Assembly: GCA_017883105.1 (NCBI GenBank)
Contig: JADGOF010000049.1
Location: forward strand, 1-10,328
Length of the DNA stretch: 10,328 bases
Origin: Acidimicrobiales bacterium
GTDB lineage: Bacteria > Actinomycetota > Acidimicrobiia > Acidimicrobiales > RAAP-2
Direction: 5' to 3'
Shown here: piece by piece, positions 1 through 7,550 of the stretch
Position numbering within the stretch: the first letter of the stretch is position 1
How the letters are laid out: every line of letters begins with the position of its first letter
Position numbers and translations under genes: made by a program
Notes under the pieces: model-generated
The model's input: only the letters and a program-made list of their open reading frames with translations
Told to the model about the DNA's origin: nothing
Databases searched by the model: none

Positions 1-3000
1 ACGCTTCCGATGGCGCTCCCGTCAACGACCGGGTGGGTCCTTCCATCCTGCGTCACGACCGTCGTCAACGAGGTCCTACCAATAGTGCCAGAGTCCGTCC
101 CAGGTGTCGGCGCCAGGGGAGAGACACTTCCGTCAGGATTCAATGCAAACAGTTCGACCGACCCGGCACTCGGCACCGAGAGAGTCATCGTGTAACCGGA
201 ATCGAGGGCTGATGGACTATTCAACGCCTGAGCCACATCGGGGCGAGCTTGGACAATTGCATAGGTCGGAACAACGTGTCCGTTGACGACTGCAAGGATC
301 TGGGTAGTAGGAACTTTCGTTGCCGCATCCACCGCCCACCCGGTGATGGTCGTGGTGAAGCTGGTGTTCTTGGTGACCGGCACCTGCACACGAGGACGAG
401 AGGCGATGTCGGTCGGCAATGCGAAGTAGTTCGGGATATCTCCGAAGGTGCAGGCTGGGGTGTCGAAGTAGAGGCCGGTGGTGGTGAGCCCGGACGGTAC
501 CGGTGGTGCCGAGGCGAAGAGATCATTCCGAAGGAAGAGCAATTGGCCTTGCACATCCAGCAATGGCCGGTAGTGGGCATACAGGTATTCGCTGACCAGA
601 TAGGAACGCAAGGCCTGAGGAATGGAGTCATAGGAAAGGAGGCCAAACGTGGTATTGCTGAATATGACGACGGGCGGCCGGCTCTTCTGCAAGTCGGAAA
701 TCTCTTGTTGTTGCGCGAGTTGGGTCTGGGCGACGGCGGAGTAGTAGTACCGAGTTCCCGGTACTCGATTCAGTAGGTAGTAGGCGACCCCCGGCTCGTT
801 GGAATAGTCGAACACGGGCGCCGTAGGACCGGCGTAGCGATCAAGCATCAAGCCCAGTTCGCGAATCTGCGCTGTATCGACAGACTCAGGCACCGTGTAT
901 CCGAGGCGCGGCATGGCGGTCAGGGCGTTGTTAGGAATCACAGGGTGAAAGGCGGAGGGGATCTGGGCGATCACAGAAGGAACAGTCGCCTTCTGGATGG
1001 TGATTCCGGCGACGATTGCCATAACTGCACCAAATGTCGCTACGTGTTGCAGCTGAGGAAAGCGGAGGTTGGCCGGCAGTCGTCGGATCGCGGTGCGAAT
1101 ATGGTGATCGGCAATCCTGAGCAACTCTACCGACCAGAGGACAAGGAGGGGAACGGCGACCGAGAACGTCTCGAACACGTGTCCGATATCGGCGCGATCG
1201 AGGGCCTTGGGAATATAGAGCACGGTAAATGCCGCCGCCGCCACCATCACCCAATCGGATACAGACCACACGCGACGCATTCGCAGCTTCGCGACCACAC
1301 GCCAGACTGTGGCCAGCCATAGCAAGGTGGGGAGTATCCAAGCAAATGTGACCATCAGTTGCTTGTTGAAGACCCATTGTGTCGGGATACCCCCTTCGAG
1401 GATGTGCCCGCTGCTGAAGACTCGGAAGTACTCGATGAACGCCGACAGCGACCCGGTACTGGCAAGGAACGCGAACCAAGCCACGACCAATACCAATCCG
1501 CCCAGAGCACAGCGCAGTGTTCGTGGGAATGATGACCGGAATGGTTGACCACGTTCATGGCCTGTCCATTCGAAGACCACCAAGACGATCAGCAAGCACG
1601 GAGCGAAGAGTGCCTCCTCGGGAGTCAGAATGACACCGACGAGCAATAGGGCGATGAAGATCCAACACCTGCGCCAGGTCGCCCGGCGGAGGACGAGGTC
1701 GAATGCGACGAGGAAGATCGGGAGTAGAAGGAATCGCGGTGCGTTCCCTTGGACAAGTCCACAAACTATTGCGAGAGAAAGTCCGATCAGGATCAGACGG
1801 TTCTTCCTGCAGAAGTATGCGGTAAAGCCATAGAGGACGATCCAATTGACGGGATAGACGATCAGGTAGAGACCCGCATTCGATCCCCAGCGGGTATTCC
1901 CGAAGAGAAGCATTCCGAGCTTGCCATCGAAAACGTCGGCAAGTAGGCCGTGGAGAACGTAGATATCCCGCCAGGGGAAGAGACCGTGCTGGAAGATGAG
2001 TTGTGGAGCAGCCAAGAACTGAGCGTCGTCAAAGCCCTGATAGGGGCCTATGGCACCGGGAAAGGACGCAAGGACAAGGAAGAGCAGCGTAGGTCCGACG
2101 ATCCACGTCAACATCCTTGCTTCGACCTGTTGGAGATCGGCTCCGCTTCTTGCACGGCGGTCACAGCTGAGCCAGACGATCATGCAAGCCATGGTCATCG
2201 CGACTGCAAGCCACCACGGCAACCATGGATATCGAACGATGTGATGTTCCGGACCGATGGCGACGGCGGTGGACCTCGATACGAAATAGAGGAGCGCAAC
2301 GACGGCGATGGCCAATAGGGAATTTGCCCGAGCCAAGGCAATGCGCCATGTTGTCGAGGCGAGCGGTGGAGGGGAGTGGCTCCCTCGAGAGGATGAGAGC
2401 CGGAATGCAACCGCTAGCGACATGACGGCACCCACGTAAATCAGGCCGCCCAGCAAGCCGATCCAAGTTGCGACCCGATGGTTGAGTACCTGGCAGACGG
2501 ATAGCTCAATGGTGATGGTGGCCGCTGGAAGCAGAATCCTGGCGACAGTCCATAGCATTCCGATGCGGGTCTCCAGCTTGACCATCTTGACGGGCTCAGG
2601 CGATCGGGGCTCTGACGACGAACTCGACCCAAGCCGTGCGAGCGACAGCGCACCGGACCCTCTGTCGAAGCTCTGACCCGGACCGGCCACATTGTCGTCG
2701 GCGCCGGCATCAATAAGTGTGGACAACGGGAACAAGGTCGAGCGTGCCGAGCCTCGATACCGTAGGGGCCCTTTCCACGCCATGATCTGGTAGAGGGCTA
2801 TGGCGGCAAGTGGGAGGAGTAGCGCAATGAAGTAGTAGCCATATGCGTACCGATAGATGTCGAAGTCGGCGAAGATGCCGTACCCCACGATGTCGCTGCT
2901 GACCGAGAGCTGGTCCGGCACAAGTGTCCAGAGCGCGGCTCCACCGATTGCCGCCAGACCGATCGAGAGGATGAAACGGCACAGCGGCCTCCACCGCTGT

Positions 3001-3017
3001 TCACCCGACGAGATCAT
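1..3017 (-). CDS. Large multi-pass GT-C-like glycosyltransferase, partial (3' end outside window)
   Basis: Reading the minus strand from the ATG at 3017 gives 1005 consecutive sense codons to the window edge, so the C-terminus is missing. This ATG is the first ATG, GTG or TTG after an in-frame stop inside the preceding gene; I see no strong Shine-Dalgarno sequence. About 17 hydrophobic helices are visible (roughly 14-32, 59-80, 153-172, 181-206, 228-249, 264-285, 302-322, 380-402, 406-421, 428-444, 451-464, 468-483, 502-520, 553-572, 588-602, 613-634, 658-676). Basic loops alternate so that GFDD (328-331) and WRDIYVLHG (349-357) fall outside the membrane. This matches the acidic loop motif of GT-C enzymes using polyprenyl-phosphate sugars. 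R608, D610 and H613 form a second loop motif. Residues 677-1005 are soluble and extracytoplasmic, with GWAVD (893-897) and RPDVA (925-929) of a beta-sandwich-like module. An S/P-rich cytoplasmic linker spans about 118-142. Likely role is transfer of sugar to a surface glycan; acceptor and donor are unknown. Confidence 0.85.
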   Translation of the reverse strand, partial: MISSGEQRWRPLCRFILSIGLAAIGGAALWTLVPDQLSVSSDIVGYGIFADFDIYRYAYGYYFIALLLPLAAIALYQIMAWKGPLRYRGSARSTLFPLSTLIDAGADDNVAGPGQSFDRGSGALSLARLGSSSSSEPRSPEPVKMVKLETRIGMLWTVARILLPAATITIELSVCQVLNHRVATWIGLLGGLIYVGAVMSLAVAFRLSSSRGSHSPPPLASTTWRIALARANSLLAIAVVALLYFVSRSTAVAIGPEHHIVRYPWLPWWLAVAMTMACMIVWLSCDRRARSGADLQQVEARMLTWIVGPTLLFLVLASFPGAIGPYQGFDDAQFLAAPQLIFQHGLFPWRDIYVLHGLLADVFDGKLGMLLFGNTRWGSNAGLYLIVYPVNWIVLYGFTAYFCRKNRLILIGLSLAIVCGLVQGNAPRFLLLPIFLVAFDLVLRRATWRRCWIFIALLLVGVILTPEEALFAPCLLIVLVVFEWTGHERGQPFRSSFPRTLRCALGGLVLVVAWFAFLASTGSLSAFIEYFRVFSSGHILEGGIPTQWVFNKQLMVTFAWILPTLLWLATVWRVVAKLRMRRVWSVSDWVMVAAAAFTVLYIPKALDRADIGHVFETFSVAVPLLVLWSVELLRIADHHIRTAIRRLPANLRFPQLQHVATFGAVMAIVAGITIQKATVPSVIAQIPSAFHPVIPNNALTAMPRLGYTVPESVDTAQIRELGLMLDRYAGPTAPVFDYSNEPGVAYYLLNRVPGTRYYYSAVAQTQLAQQQEISDLQKSRPPVVIFSNTTFGLLSYDSIPQALRSYLVSEYLYAHYRPLLDVQGQLLFLRNDLFASAPPVPSGLTTTGLYFDTPACTFGDIPNYFALPTDIASRPRVQVPVTKNTSFTTTITGWAVDAATKVPTTQILAVVNGHVVPTYAIVQARPDVAQALNSPSALDSGYTMTLSVPSAGSVELFALNPDGSVSPLAPTPGTDSGTIGRTSLTTVVTQDGRTHPVVDGSAIGS

Positions 3018-3096
3018 GACGCCGGAGATACTAAGGCCGAGGTTGCCAGAGCCAGCGGCGCGTTCACGCTCGCGAGGAGATCCGACGGTCGGCGCG

Positions 3097-3810
3097 TCAA
3101 TGCGGTTGGCCGGCTAGGAAATCTTGCAGATCCTGAAGGCCGCTGGGGGTTCCGACCTCGAAAAAGCGTTGATGTACCTCGTATCCGCCCAGTAGGGACT
3201 CGTCGCTAAGGGACTCCAGCATCTCTGACAGGTCGACTCGTTGGCCGGGTGGGATCCGGTCCAGAACCACTTCACGACTCAATTCGAGGAGCCCGTAGTC
3301 GATATAGCACATCTGAGGTGGGGGAACGGCGATGCCTTTCTGATACTTCACGACCAACCCCTCGTCGAAAACGACGTTGCTCGTGTCCCAACGTCCGTCA
3401 TTGGCGAGCACTGTCATGATCGCCGGCAAGTCGCGGTTGGCGAACATCTGGTCGACCGAGCGGAGGCTGACCCGTAGGTAGGAGTCCCCGTAGAGGACGA
3501 AGAAGCGCTCGTCGAGAACATTTCGATCGGCCGCCAGGCGGACGGCGCCGCCGGTTCCCAACAGGCCTGCCGTCTCCTCCACGTAGGTCACGGCAAGGCC
3601 CCACCGTGTGCCATCTCCGACGTACTCTCGGATGAGACCACCTTTGTGCCCGATGCTGTAGACGACCGAATCGGTCCCTTCGGAAGCGAGCCAGGCCAAT
3701 TGCCAATCAGCGAACGGTCTCCCAGCCACGGGGAGAAGCGCCTTGGGAACGGTCGAGTCATAGCCCTGCATCCGGGTTCCGAGGCCGCCGGCCAATATCA
3801 GGCACTGCAT
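3097..3810 (-). CDS. Sugar-1-phosphate nucleotidyltransferase (HddC / mannose-1-phosphate guanylyltransferase-like)
   Basis: This 237-residue cytoplasmic protein should join a sugar 1-phosphate to an NTP, giving an NDP-sugar and pyrophosphate. The N-terminal nucleotide-binding signature LAGGLGTRM is at 6-14, followed by VPKALLPVAGRPF (21-33). GTGGAV (85-90) and YGDSYL (107-112, D109 a likely metal ligand) are the usual core motifs. The C-terminal FEVGTPSGLQD (217-227) is typical of the HddC and RmlA-like group. No left-handed beta-helix acyltransferase extension is present, so it is a short single-domain form. I chose the ATG at 3810, seven bases after GGAA; an in-frame TTG two codons upstream (3816) is possible. 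It sits 61 bp after a methyltransferase and 79 bp before the large membrane protein. With the GHMP kinase two genes upstream, it probably makes the activated sugar. Whether it uses GTP or another nucleotide cannot be told from sequence alone. Confidence 0.9.
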   Translation of the reverse strand: MQCLILAGGLGTRMQGYDSTVPKALLPVAGRPFADWQLAWLASEGTDSVVYSIGHKGGLIREYVGDGTRWGLAVTYVEETAGLLGTGGAVRLAADRNVLDERFFVLYGDSYLRVSLRSVDQMFANRDLPAIMTVLANDGRWDTSNVVFDEGLVVKYQKGIAVPPPQMCYIDYGLLELSREVVLDRIPPGQRVDLSEMLESLSDESLLGGYEVHQRFFEVGTPSGLQDLQDFLAGQPH

Positions 3811-3871
3811 GGTCAAGTTCCGAATGCGGGTGGTACGGGCGTGTTCCGGGGCGTCTCAGGCGCCAAGGGGG

Positions 3872-4687
3872 TCACGGAGATCCATCTTCCGAACTCAATC
3901 GTGCGATGGCCACGATCTGCCACCCGAACGGTGAGTGGTGGAGGTTCCAGTGGAACGTCACGTCGAAGAACCGGGTCATCGCCTGTTGGAGGCGTGAGAC
4001 AGGCACGGCGGTGGTCGTTTTTAGATCATCGATGAGGCGCCTGCCCCGAAGGATGATCGCCAGCCGATAGAGATTGAAGAAAGGAAAACCTGCCCGGTAC
4101 ACTCGTTCGACCTCGTATCCTGACGATTCCAGAAGCGCACGGATAGTCGCCGGTCGATAGTGGCGGCGATGTCCGATGTACCGGTCGAGCGCGGACTTCG
4201 GGCCACCGGGCACCGTGATCACCAGCCTGCACCCCGGCAACAGGTAGTCGGCGGCGTTCCTGAGCAGAACCTCCGGCTGATCCACGTGCTCGAGCACCTC
4301 AGAACACACTGCAAGTGCCGCTCGTCGGCCGCCCGCCATCGGATTGTGACCATCATCCGCGTGGAGTAGATCGCGCTGCAGGAATATCGCATCGAGGTTG
4401 GCGGCACGAGCCGCCTTGCTGGCCCGGCGAACACCTTCGTGGCTGTACTCGATGCCAAGGATTCGAACGCCGGGGTACGAAGCTTGCAGGAGCAATGCGA
4501 GCTGTCCTTGTCCACTGCCAATATCCACGACGGTGGAATCGGCAGTGGGCTCGCCGAGGTATCGGAAGATCAACCGATTGCGATAGTCGTTTGCCGGATT
4601 CCCAAGTGCCGGATCGCCGAACGCGCTCCAATGCTCTTCCCAATTGTCGGAATCGGACACCGCTGACTTGTCTGGTTCGGTCGTCAT
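3872..4687 (-). CDS. Class I SAM-dependent methyltransferase
   Basis: This 271-residue soluble protein has the Rossmann-type SAM-binding fold. Motif I is VVDIGSGQG (53-61), an acidic residue after strand 2 is in GIEYS (E80), and the post-motif region has SEVLEHVDQP (129-138). LLPGCRLVITVPGG (149-162) is the usual motif III strand and turn. The middle region RYIGHRRHYRPATIRALLESSGY (about 169-191) follows the pattern of methyltransferases in polysaccharide clusters. The C-terminal ~70 residues contain aromatic stretches (FPFFNLYRL, 201-209; FHWNLHHSPFGW, 245-256) that could bind a membrane surface or a hydrophobic substrate; this is inference. The ATG at 4687 lies 15 bp after the kinase stop, so the genes are likely cotranscribed. 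A role in methylating the sugar or a glycan intermediate is reasonable, but the substrate and the target atom (O, N or C) are not visible. Confidence 0.88.
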   Translation of the reverse strand: MTTEPDKSAVSDSDNWEEHWSAFGDPALGNPANDYRNRLIFRYLGEPTADSTVVDIGSGQGQLALLLQASYPGVRILGIEYSHEGVRRASKAARAANLDAIFLQRDLLHADDGHNPMAGGRRAALAVCSEVLEHVDQPEVLLRNAADYLLPGCRLVITVPGGPKSALDRYIGHRRHYRPATIRALLESSGYEVERVYRAGFPFFNLYRLAIILRGRRLIDDLKTTTAVPVSRLQQAMTRFFDVTFHWNLHHSPFGWQIVAIARLSSEDGSP

Positions 4688-4702
4688 CAGATCGATGTCG
4701 TG

Positions 4703-5683
4703 CTAGTCACGCGCCAGCACCACTGATCCGTCGTGGTCGAACAGGAATCGCACTTCAGTGAGGCCTTCATCGATCATCGCCTTGCGCAGTCTCGACGGGT
4801 CGTTGGCGTAGAAGAGCAAGAAGCCGCCTGCTCCTGCTCCGACAAGTTTGCCACCGAGCGCCCCGTTCTCGATCCCTCGCTTATACCACTGGTCGATCAG
4901 GTCATTGGTCATCCCGGCCGAGCGCTCCCGCTTTCGAACCCAGTGATCATGCATCAGCGCCGCGAACTTTTCGGTGTCACCGACTTCGAGTGCTTCCTTG
5001 CTCGCGACGCCCACGGACTTCACGAAGTGGAGGCTCTCGATCATTTCGGAGTCCCCTTGTTCTGACCGCGTCTTCTGATCCTCCAGCATGTGTTCCGCGT
5101 CGCGTGAGTAACCGGTGAAGAACATCAGAAGGTGCTCTTCCAAGTCGTGCAACGTATCGGACGAGAGCAGGAGTGGTGAGATCGTCACGTTTCCGTCCGG
5201 TTCGAAGTGGAAGCAGGTGAACCCACCGAACGCCGCGATGTACTGGTCCTGCTTCCCAACCGGTCGGCCGAGCCGGTCGATCTCGATGCTGCAGGCTTCT
5301 TCGGCCAGGATTCCGGCGGTTGCCTGGTTGCGTTGGTGGGCGTAGATCGCCCGAAGCAATCCCACGGTGAAGGTGCCGGAGGAGCCAAGCCCGGTGCCGG
5401 CAGGGATGTCGGCCACGCTCACCATTTCGACGGCCGGGTCGACCTGGTGGATCTGGAACGCTTCGCGAACAATCGGGTGCTCGATATCCTCGCGGAATTT
5501 CACGCGTTCGAGGGCCGAGTACTTCAAGAAGTAGTCGTCGGTGAACGTCCGGTTCATCGCCACAAATATGTACTTGTCGATTGCGGCGGCAACCACCATT
5601 CCACCGTAGCGTTCATAGTAGGAGGGAAGGTCGGTGCCGCCACCACCGAGTGAGACGCGGAGAGGTGTCCTGGTGATGATCAC
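4703..5683 (-). CDS. GHMP-family sugar kinase, HddA (D-glycero-D-manno-heptose 7-phosphate kinase)-like
   Basis: This kinase should phosphorylate the anomeric carbon of a sugar or sugar phosphate with ATP. From the GTG at 5683 it has 326 residues and begins with IITRTPLRVSLGGGGTDLP, the usual N-terminal start of HddA-type kinases. The ATP-binding motif 2 is PAGTGLGSSG (94-103). VGKQDQYIAAFGG (142-154) holds the likely catalytic aspartate (D146), and the C-terminal GHMP motif 3 is KLVGAGAGGFLLF (279-291). Length and motif order fit the family. A GTG at 5734 in the same frame would add 17 residues and overlap the transaldolase gene by 32 bp. I prefer 5683 because the added residues lie before the conserved start of the family, but no good ribosome site decides it. 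In the described heptose pathway this enzyme makes the 1,7-bisphosphate, later hydrolysed by GmhB; no such phosphatase gene is seen here. The substrate is therefore inferred, and other hexoses or heptoses remain possible. Confidence 0.92.
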   Translation of the reverse strand: MIITRTPLRVSLGGGGTDLPSYYERYGGMVVAAAIDKYIFVAMNRTFTDDYFLKYSALERVKFREDIEHPIVREAFQIHQVDPAVEMVSVADIPAGTGLGSSGTFTVGLLRAIYAHQRNQATAGILAEEACSIEIDRLGRPVGKQDQYIAAFGGFTCFHFEPDGNVTISPLLLSSDTLHDLEEHLLMFFTGYSRDAEHMLEDQKTRSEQGDSEMIESLHFVKSVGVASKEALEVGDTEKFAALMHDHWVRKRERSAGMTNDLIDQWYKRGIENGALGGKLVGAGAGGFLLFYANDPSRLRKAMIDEGLTEVRFLFDHDGSVVLARD

Positions 5684-5702
5684 TGGTGGGGAGCTGCGCT
5701 CA

Positions 5703-6419
5703 TCAGAGTAGATACCCCGCCGTTGCAGCGTCACTGTAGAACATCTCGACGGTCTCGAGCGAGTAGTCGATCAGGTCCTTGCCTCGGAGCGACAGCTTGC
5801 CGAGCATGTCGTGGGTCACCGTGATGATGTGACAACCGATCGCGTCGGCCTGGTAAACGTTCAGGATCTCGCGTGGGCTGGCCCACAGCAGTTCGAGGTG
5901 TGGGAATGGCTCGAGCACGGCGAGGCAGTCCATCATGAGGGGCACCGGATCGCGCCCCGTGTCGGCGACACGCCCCGCGAACACCGAGACGATTGCACCC
6001 GGACCGACCGAAAGCCCTTCGGCGACGTCTTCGACCTGATCTGCGGTCATCAAGGCTGTCACGTTGAGGCGAAGACCTTCAGCGGACAACTCCCTCACCA
6101 GGGGGGCCGAGCTCTCTGCCCTGGTATTGGTGATCGGGATCTTCACGACGACGTTCGGCCCCCACGAGGCGATGCGACGTGCTTGTCGAGCCATTTCTGC
6201 GAATTCGTCGGAGAACACTTCGAAGGAAACGGGCTGGTCCACGACATGGTCGAGGATCTTGCGGGCAAATCCCTCGTATTCGGTAATGCCAGACTGGCGC
6301 ATCAAGGTGGGGTTGGTCGTGAAACCCGCGATCCGGGAATCCCCAGCTAGGCGGAGGATTCCCTCCATATCGGCCCCGTCGGCAAACACCTTCACCTTCA
6401 ACTGGTGCTGTTCCTCCAC
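5703..6419 (-). CDS. Transaldolase-family protein (small, fructose-6-phosphate aldolase-like)
   Basis: This 238-residue cytoplasmic (beta/alpha)8 barrel belongs to the transaldolase/fructose-6-phosphate aldolase family. Visible motifs are KVFADGAD (10-17, D14), GFTTNPTLM (32-40), VVVKIPITN (90-98) with the likely Schiff-base lysine K93, LNVTALMT (118-125), SVFAGRVAD (145-153) and WASPRE (179-184). Transaldolases move a dihydroxyacetone unit between sugar phosphates, for example between fructose 6-phosphate and sedoheptulose 7-phosphate. The length is slightly above the usual ~215-220 residues of the short FSA/TalC group and well below that of classical TalB. The start is GTG at 6419, seven bases after an AAAGGG ribosome site (6427-6432). 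A 117-bp gap precedes it and the kinase follows closely, so it may open a sub-operon. Placed beside a kinase, isomerase and nucleotidyltransferase, it probably supplies or recycles a ketose phosphate for the cluster's sugar. The exact reaction is unproven. Confidence 0.93.
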   Translation of the reverse strand: MEEQHQLKVKVFADGADMEGILRLAGDSRIAGFTTNPTLMRQSGITEYEGFARKILDHVVDQPVSFEVFSDEFAEMARQARRIASWGPNVVVKIPITNTRAESSAPLVRELSAEGLRLNVTALMTADQVEDVAEGLSVGPGAIVSVFAGRVADTGRDPVPLMMDCLAVLEPFPHLELLWASPREILNVYQADAIGCHIITVTHDMLGKLSLRGKDLIDYSLETVEMFYSDAATAGYLL

Positions 6420-6425
6420 TTTCGG

Positions 6426-6432
6426 TCCCTTT
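6426..6432 (-). promoter_or_regulatory. Ribosome binding site of the transaldolase gene
   Basis: On the minus strand the purine run AAAGGGA ends six bases before the GTG start at 6419. It is the reason for accepting this non-ATG start over in-frame downstream TTG and GTG codons inside the conserved first strand. Confidence 0.6.
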
Positions 6433-6493
6433 CGCTCTCCATCGAGGACAGTCTGACGAGCCTCACCGCCGACAAGGCGGCATGCTAGCAGCG

Positions 6494-6513
6494 CACTTTG
6501 GGGCCCAAATGTG
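6494..6513. repeat. Small interrupted palindrome in the epimerase-transaldolase gap
   Basis: On the plus strand CAC-TTTGGG-G-CCCAAA-T-GTG reads almost identically on both strands: six-base perfect arms around a single G, plus outer CAC/GTG with one unpaired T. It lies in the only sizeable intergenic gap within the gene string (6420-6536), just after the epimerase stop. There is no T-run downstream on the minus strand, so it is not a classical intrinsic terminator. An operator or weak hairpin is possible. The rest of the gap holds one more small stem, CCGCC/GGCGG, near 6467-6481, and no gene that I can see. Confidence 0.45.
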
Positions 6514-6536
6514 ATACCCGGAGGAAGTGGACGGGC

Positions 6537-7550
6537 TCATTCTCCTTCGTCGAAGCGCCCACTGCGTGCATCGGTGACGAGGGATTCCAACGAGGAGCGG
6601 AGGGCCTCGATCGATGACCTCCGGTTGCTCCATCCCAGAGCCCTGACACGTCGACTGTCCATCCGGACCACGGGGACGTCACCCTTCCAGCCCCGATCAC
6701 CGCCGGTGAACTCGAGCTCCGTCGTCCCCGGTTCGATTCCCAGGACCTCACCGGCGAGTTCGGCGATCTCTCGGACGGTCGGATAGTCACCGGTCGCCAC
6801 GTTGTAGACGGCGAAAGGCAGTGGCGCCTTGGTCGCTGCCAGAAGCACGGCGTCGATGATGTCCTCGACGAATACGTAGGACTTGCTCTGCATGCCGTCG
6901 CCCAAGATCCTCAGGCGCGTCGGGTCCTCGATGAGGCGCCGTGTGAAGTCGAAACCCACGCCGTGGGTCTGGTGCGGACCGACAACATTGCCGAACCTGA
7001 ACGCGCACCCGGTCAGGCCGAACATGAAGGCATACGACGCGATGAGCGCTTCACCGGCGAGCTTGGACGCTCCGTAGGTCGAGACGGGCACAAGGGGTCC
7101 ATAGTCCTCGGGAGCCTCGAGGTCACCGATGTCGCCGTACACTCCGCTTCCGGACGCGTACAGGATCCTTCCGCCACCGGCCATTCGCACTGCTTCCACG
7201 ACATGGTGTGTCAGGCGGGTACCCTGGTCGAAGTCGACAGCGGGGTCGGTTGCTGCCAGGGCGATATCGGGATTGGACGCCAGGTGAATGATGGTGTCGG
7301 ATCCGGTCACTGCCCCGGTCAGGGCGTGAAGGTCTCCCACATCTGCTTCCACCACCTGTAGGCGAACATCCGACTCGAACGGCTGCAGGTGCCAACGCCG
7401 TCCGGAGGTGAAATTGTCGTAGACCGTGACGGCTTCGATCGATGGGTCTCCGAGTAGCCGTTCGACGAAGTGACTGCCGATGAACCCCGCTCCGCCGACG
7501 ATGCACACCCGCCGAAGTACGTGCCCATTTCCGACAGGTTCGGCGGTCAA
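6537..7550 (-). CDS. NAD-dependent epimerase/dehydratase (extended SDR, sugar-nucleotide modifying)
   Basis: This 337-residue protein is an extended short-chain dehydrogenase/reductase that should act on a sugar nucleotide with bound NAD(P). The Rossmann glycine motif GGAGFIG is at 19-25 and an acidic residue at the end of strand 2 is in VYDNFTSG (43-50, D45). A NAD-contact segment IIHLASNPD is at 87-95. The active-site serine region YASGSGVYGD (131-140) and the YGASK motif (Y159, K163) complete the catalytic set. RFGNVVGPHQ (185-194) is the substrate-domain signature of the UDP-glucose 4-epimerase and GDP-mannose dehydratase group. The start is probably TTG at 7550, overlapping the isomerase stop as TTGA and preceded by GGGAG eight bases upstream. 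A GTG at 7508 would give a 323-residue protein still including the glycine motif. It may be a 4-epimerase, 4,6-dehydratase or C6-epimerase of the activated sugar; the motifs do not separate these. Confidence 0.92.
   Translation of the reverse strand: MTAEPVGNGHVLRRVCIVGGAGFIGSHFVERLLGDPSIEAVTVYDNFTSGRRWHLQPFESDVRLQVVEADVGDLHALTGAVTGSDTIIHLASNPDIALAATDPAVDFDQGTRLTHHVVEAVRMAGGGRILYASGSGVYGDIGDLEAPEDYGPLVPVSTYGASKLAGEALIASYAFMFGLTGCAFRFGNVVGPHQTHGVGFDFTRRLIEDPTRLRILGDGMQSKSYVFVEDIIDAVLLAATKAPLPFAVYNVATGDYPTVREIAELAGEVLGIEPGTTELEFTGGDRGWKGDVPVVRMDSRRVRALGWSNRRSSIEALRSSLESLVTDARSGRFDEGE

Noticed and set aside
10..2713. Many short ORFs of 60-180 codons on both strands in the left third of the window, such as 249-776 (+), 931-1479 (-), 1555-1845 (-) and 1950-2318 (+).
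   Set aside because: They all overlap one continuous 1005-codon minus-strand frame with clear membrane-helix composition and recognisable motifs. Their own products are Arg-, Gly- and Pro-rich, without domains, as expected of shadow frames in GC-rich DNA.
3811..3871. Possible terminator stem (GGCGCC...GGCGTC-like bases) between the methyltransferase and nucleotidyltransferase genes.
   Set aside because: The stem is only about 4-5 bp and is not followed by a T-run on the minus strand, so a terminator is not supported.
4315..4761. Plus-strand ORFs of about 100-180 codons opposite the pathway genes (for example 4315-4761, 5811-6350, 8197-8847).
   Set aside because: They lie antisense to strongly conserved genes, have no recognisable domain and no good ribosome sites.
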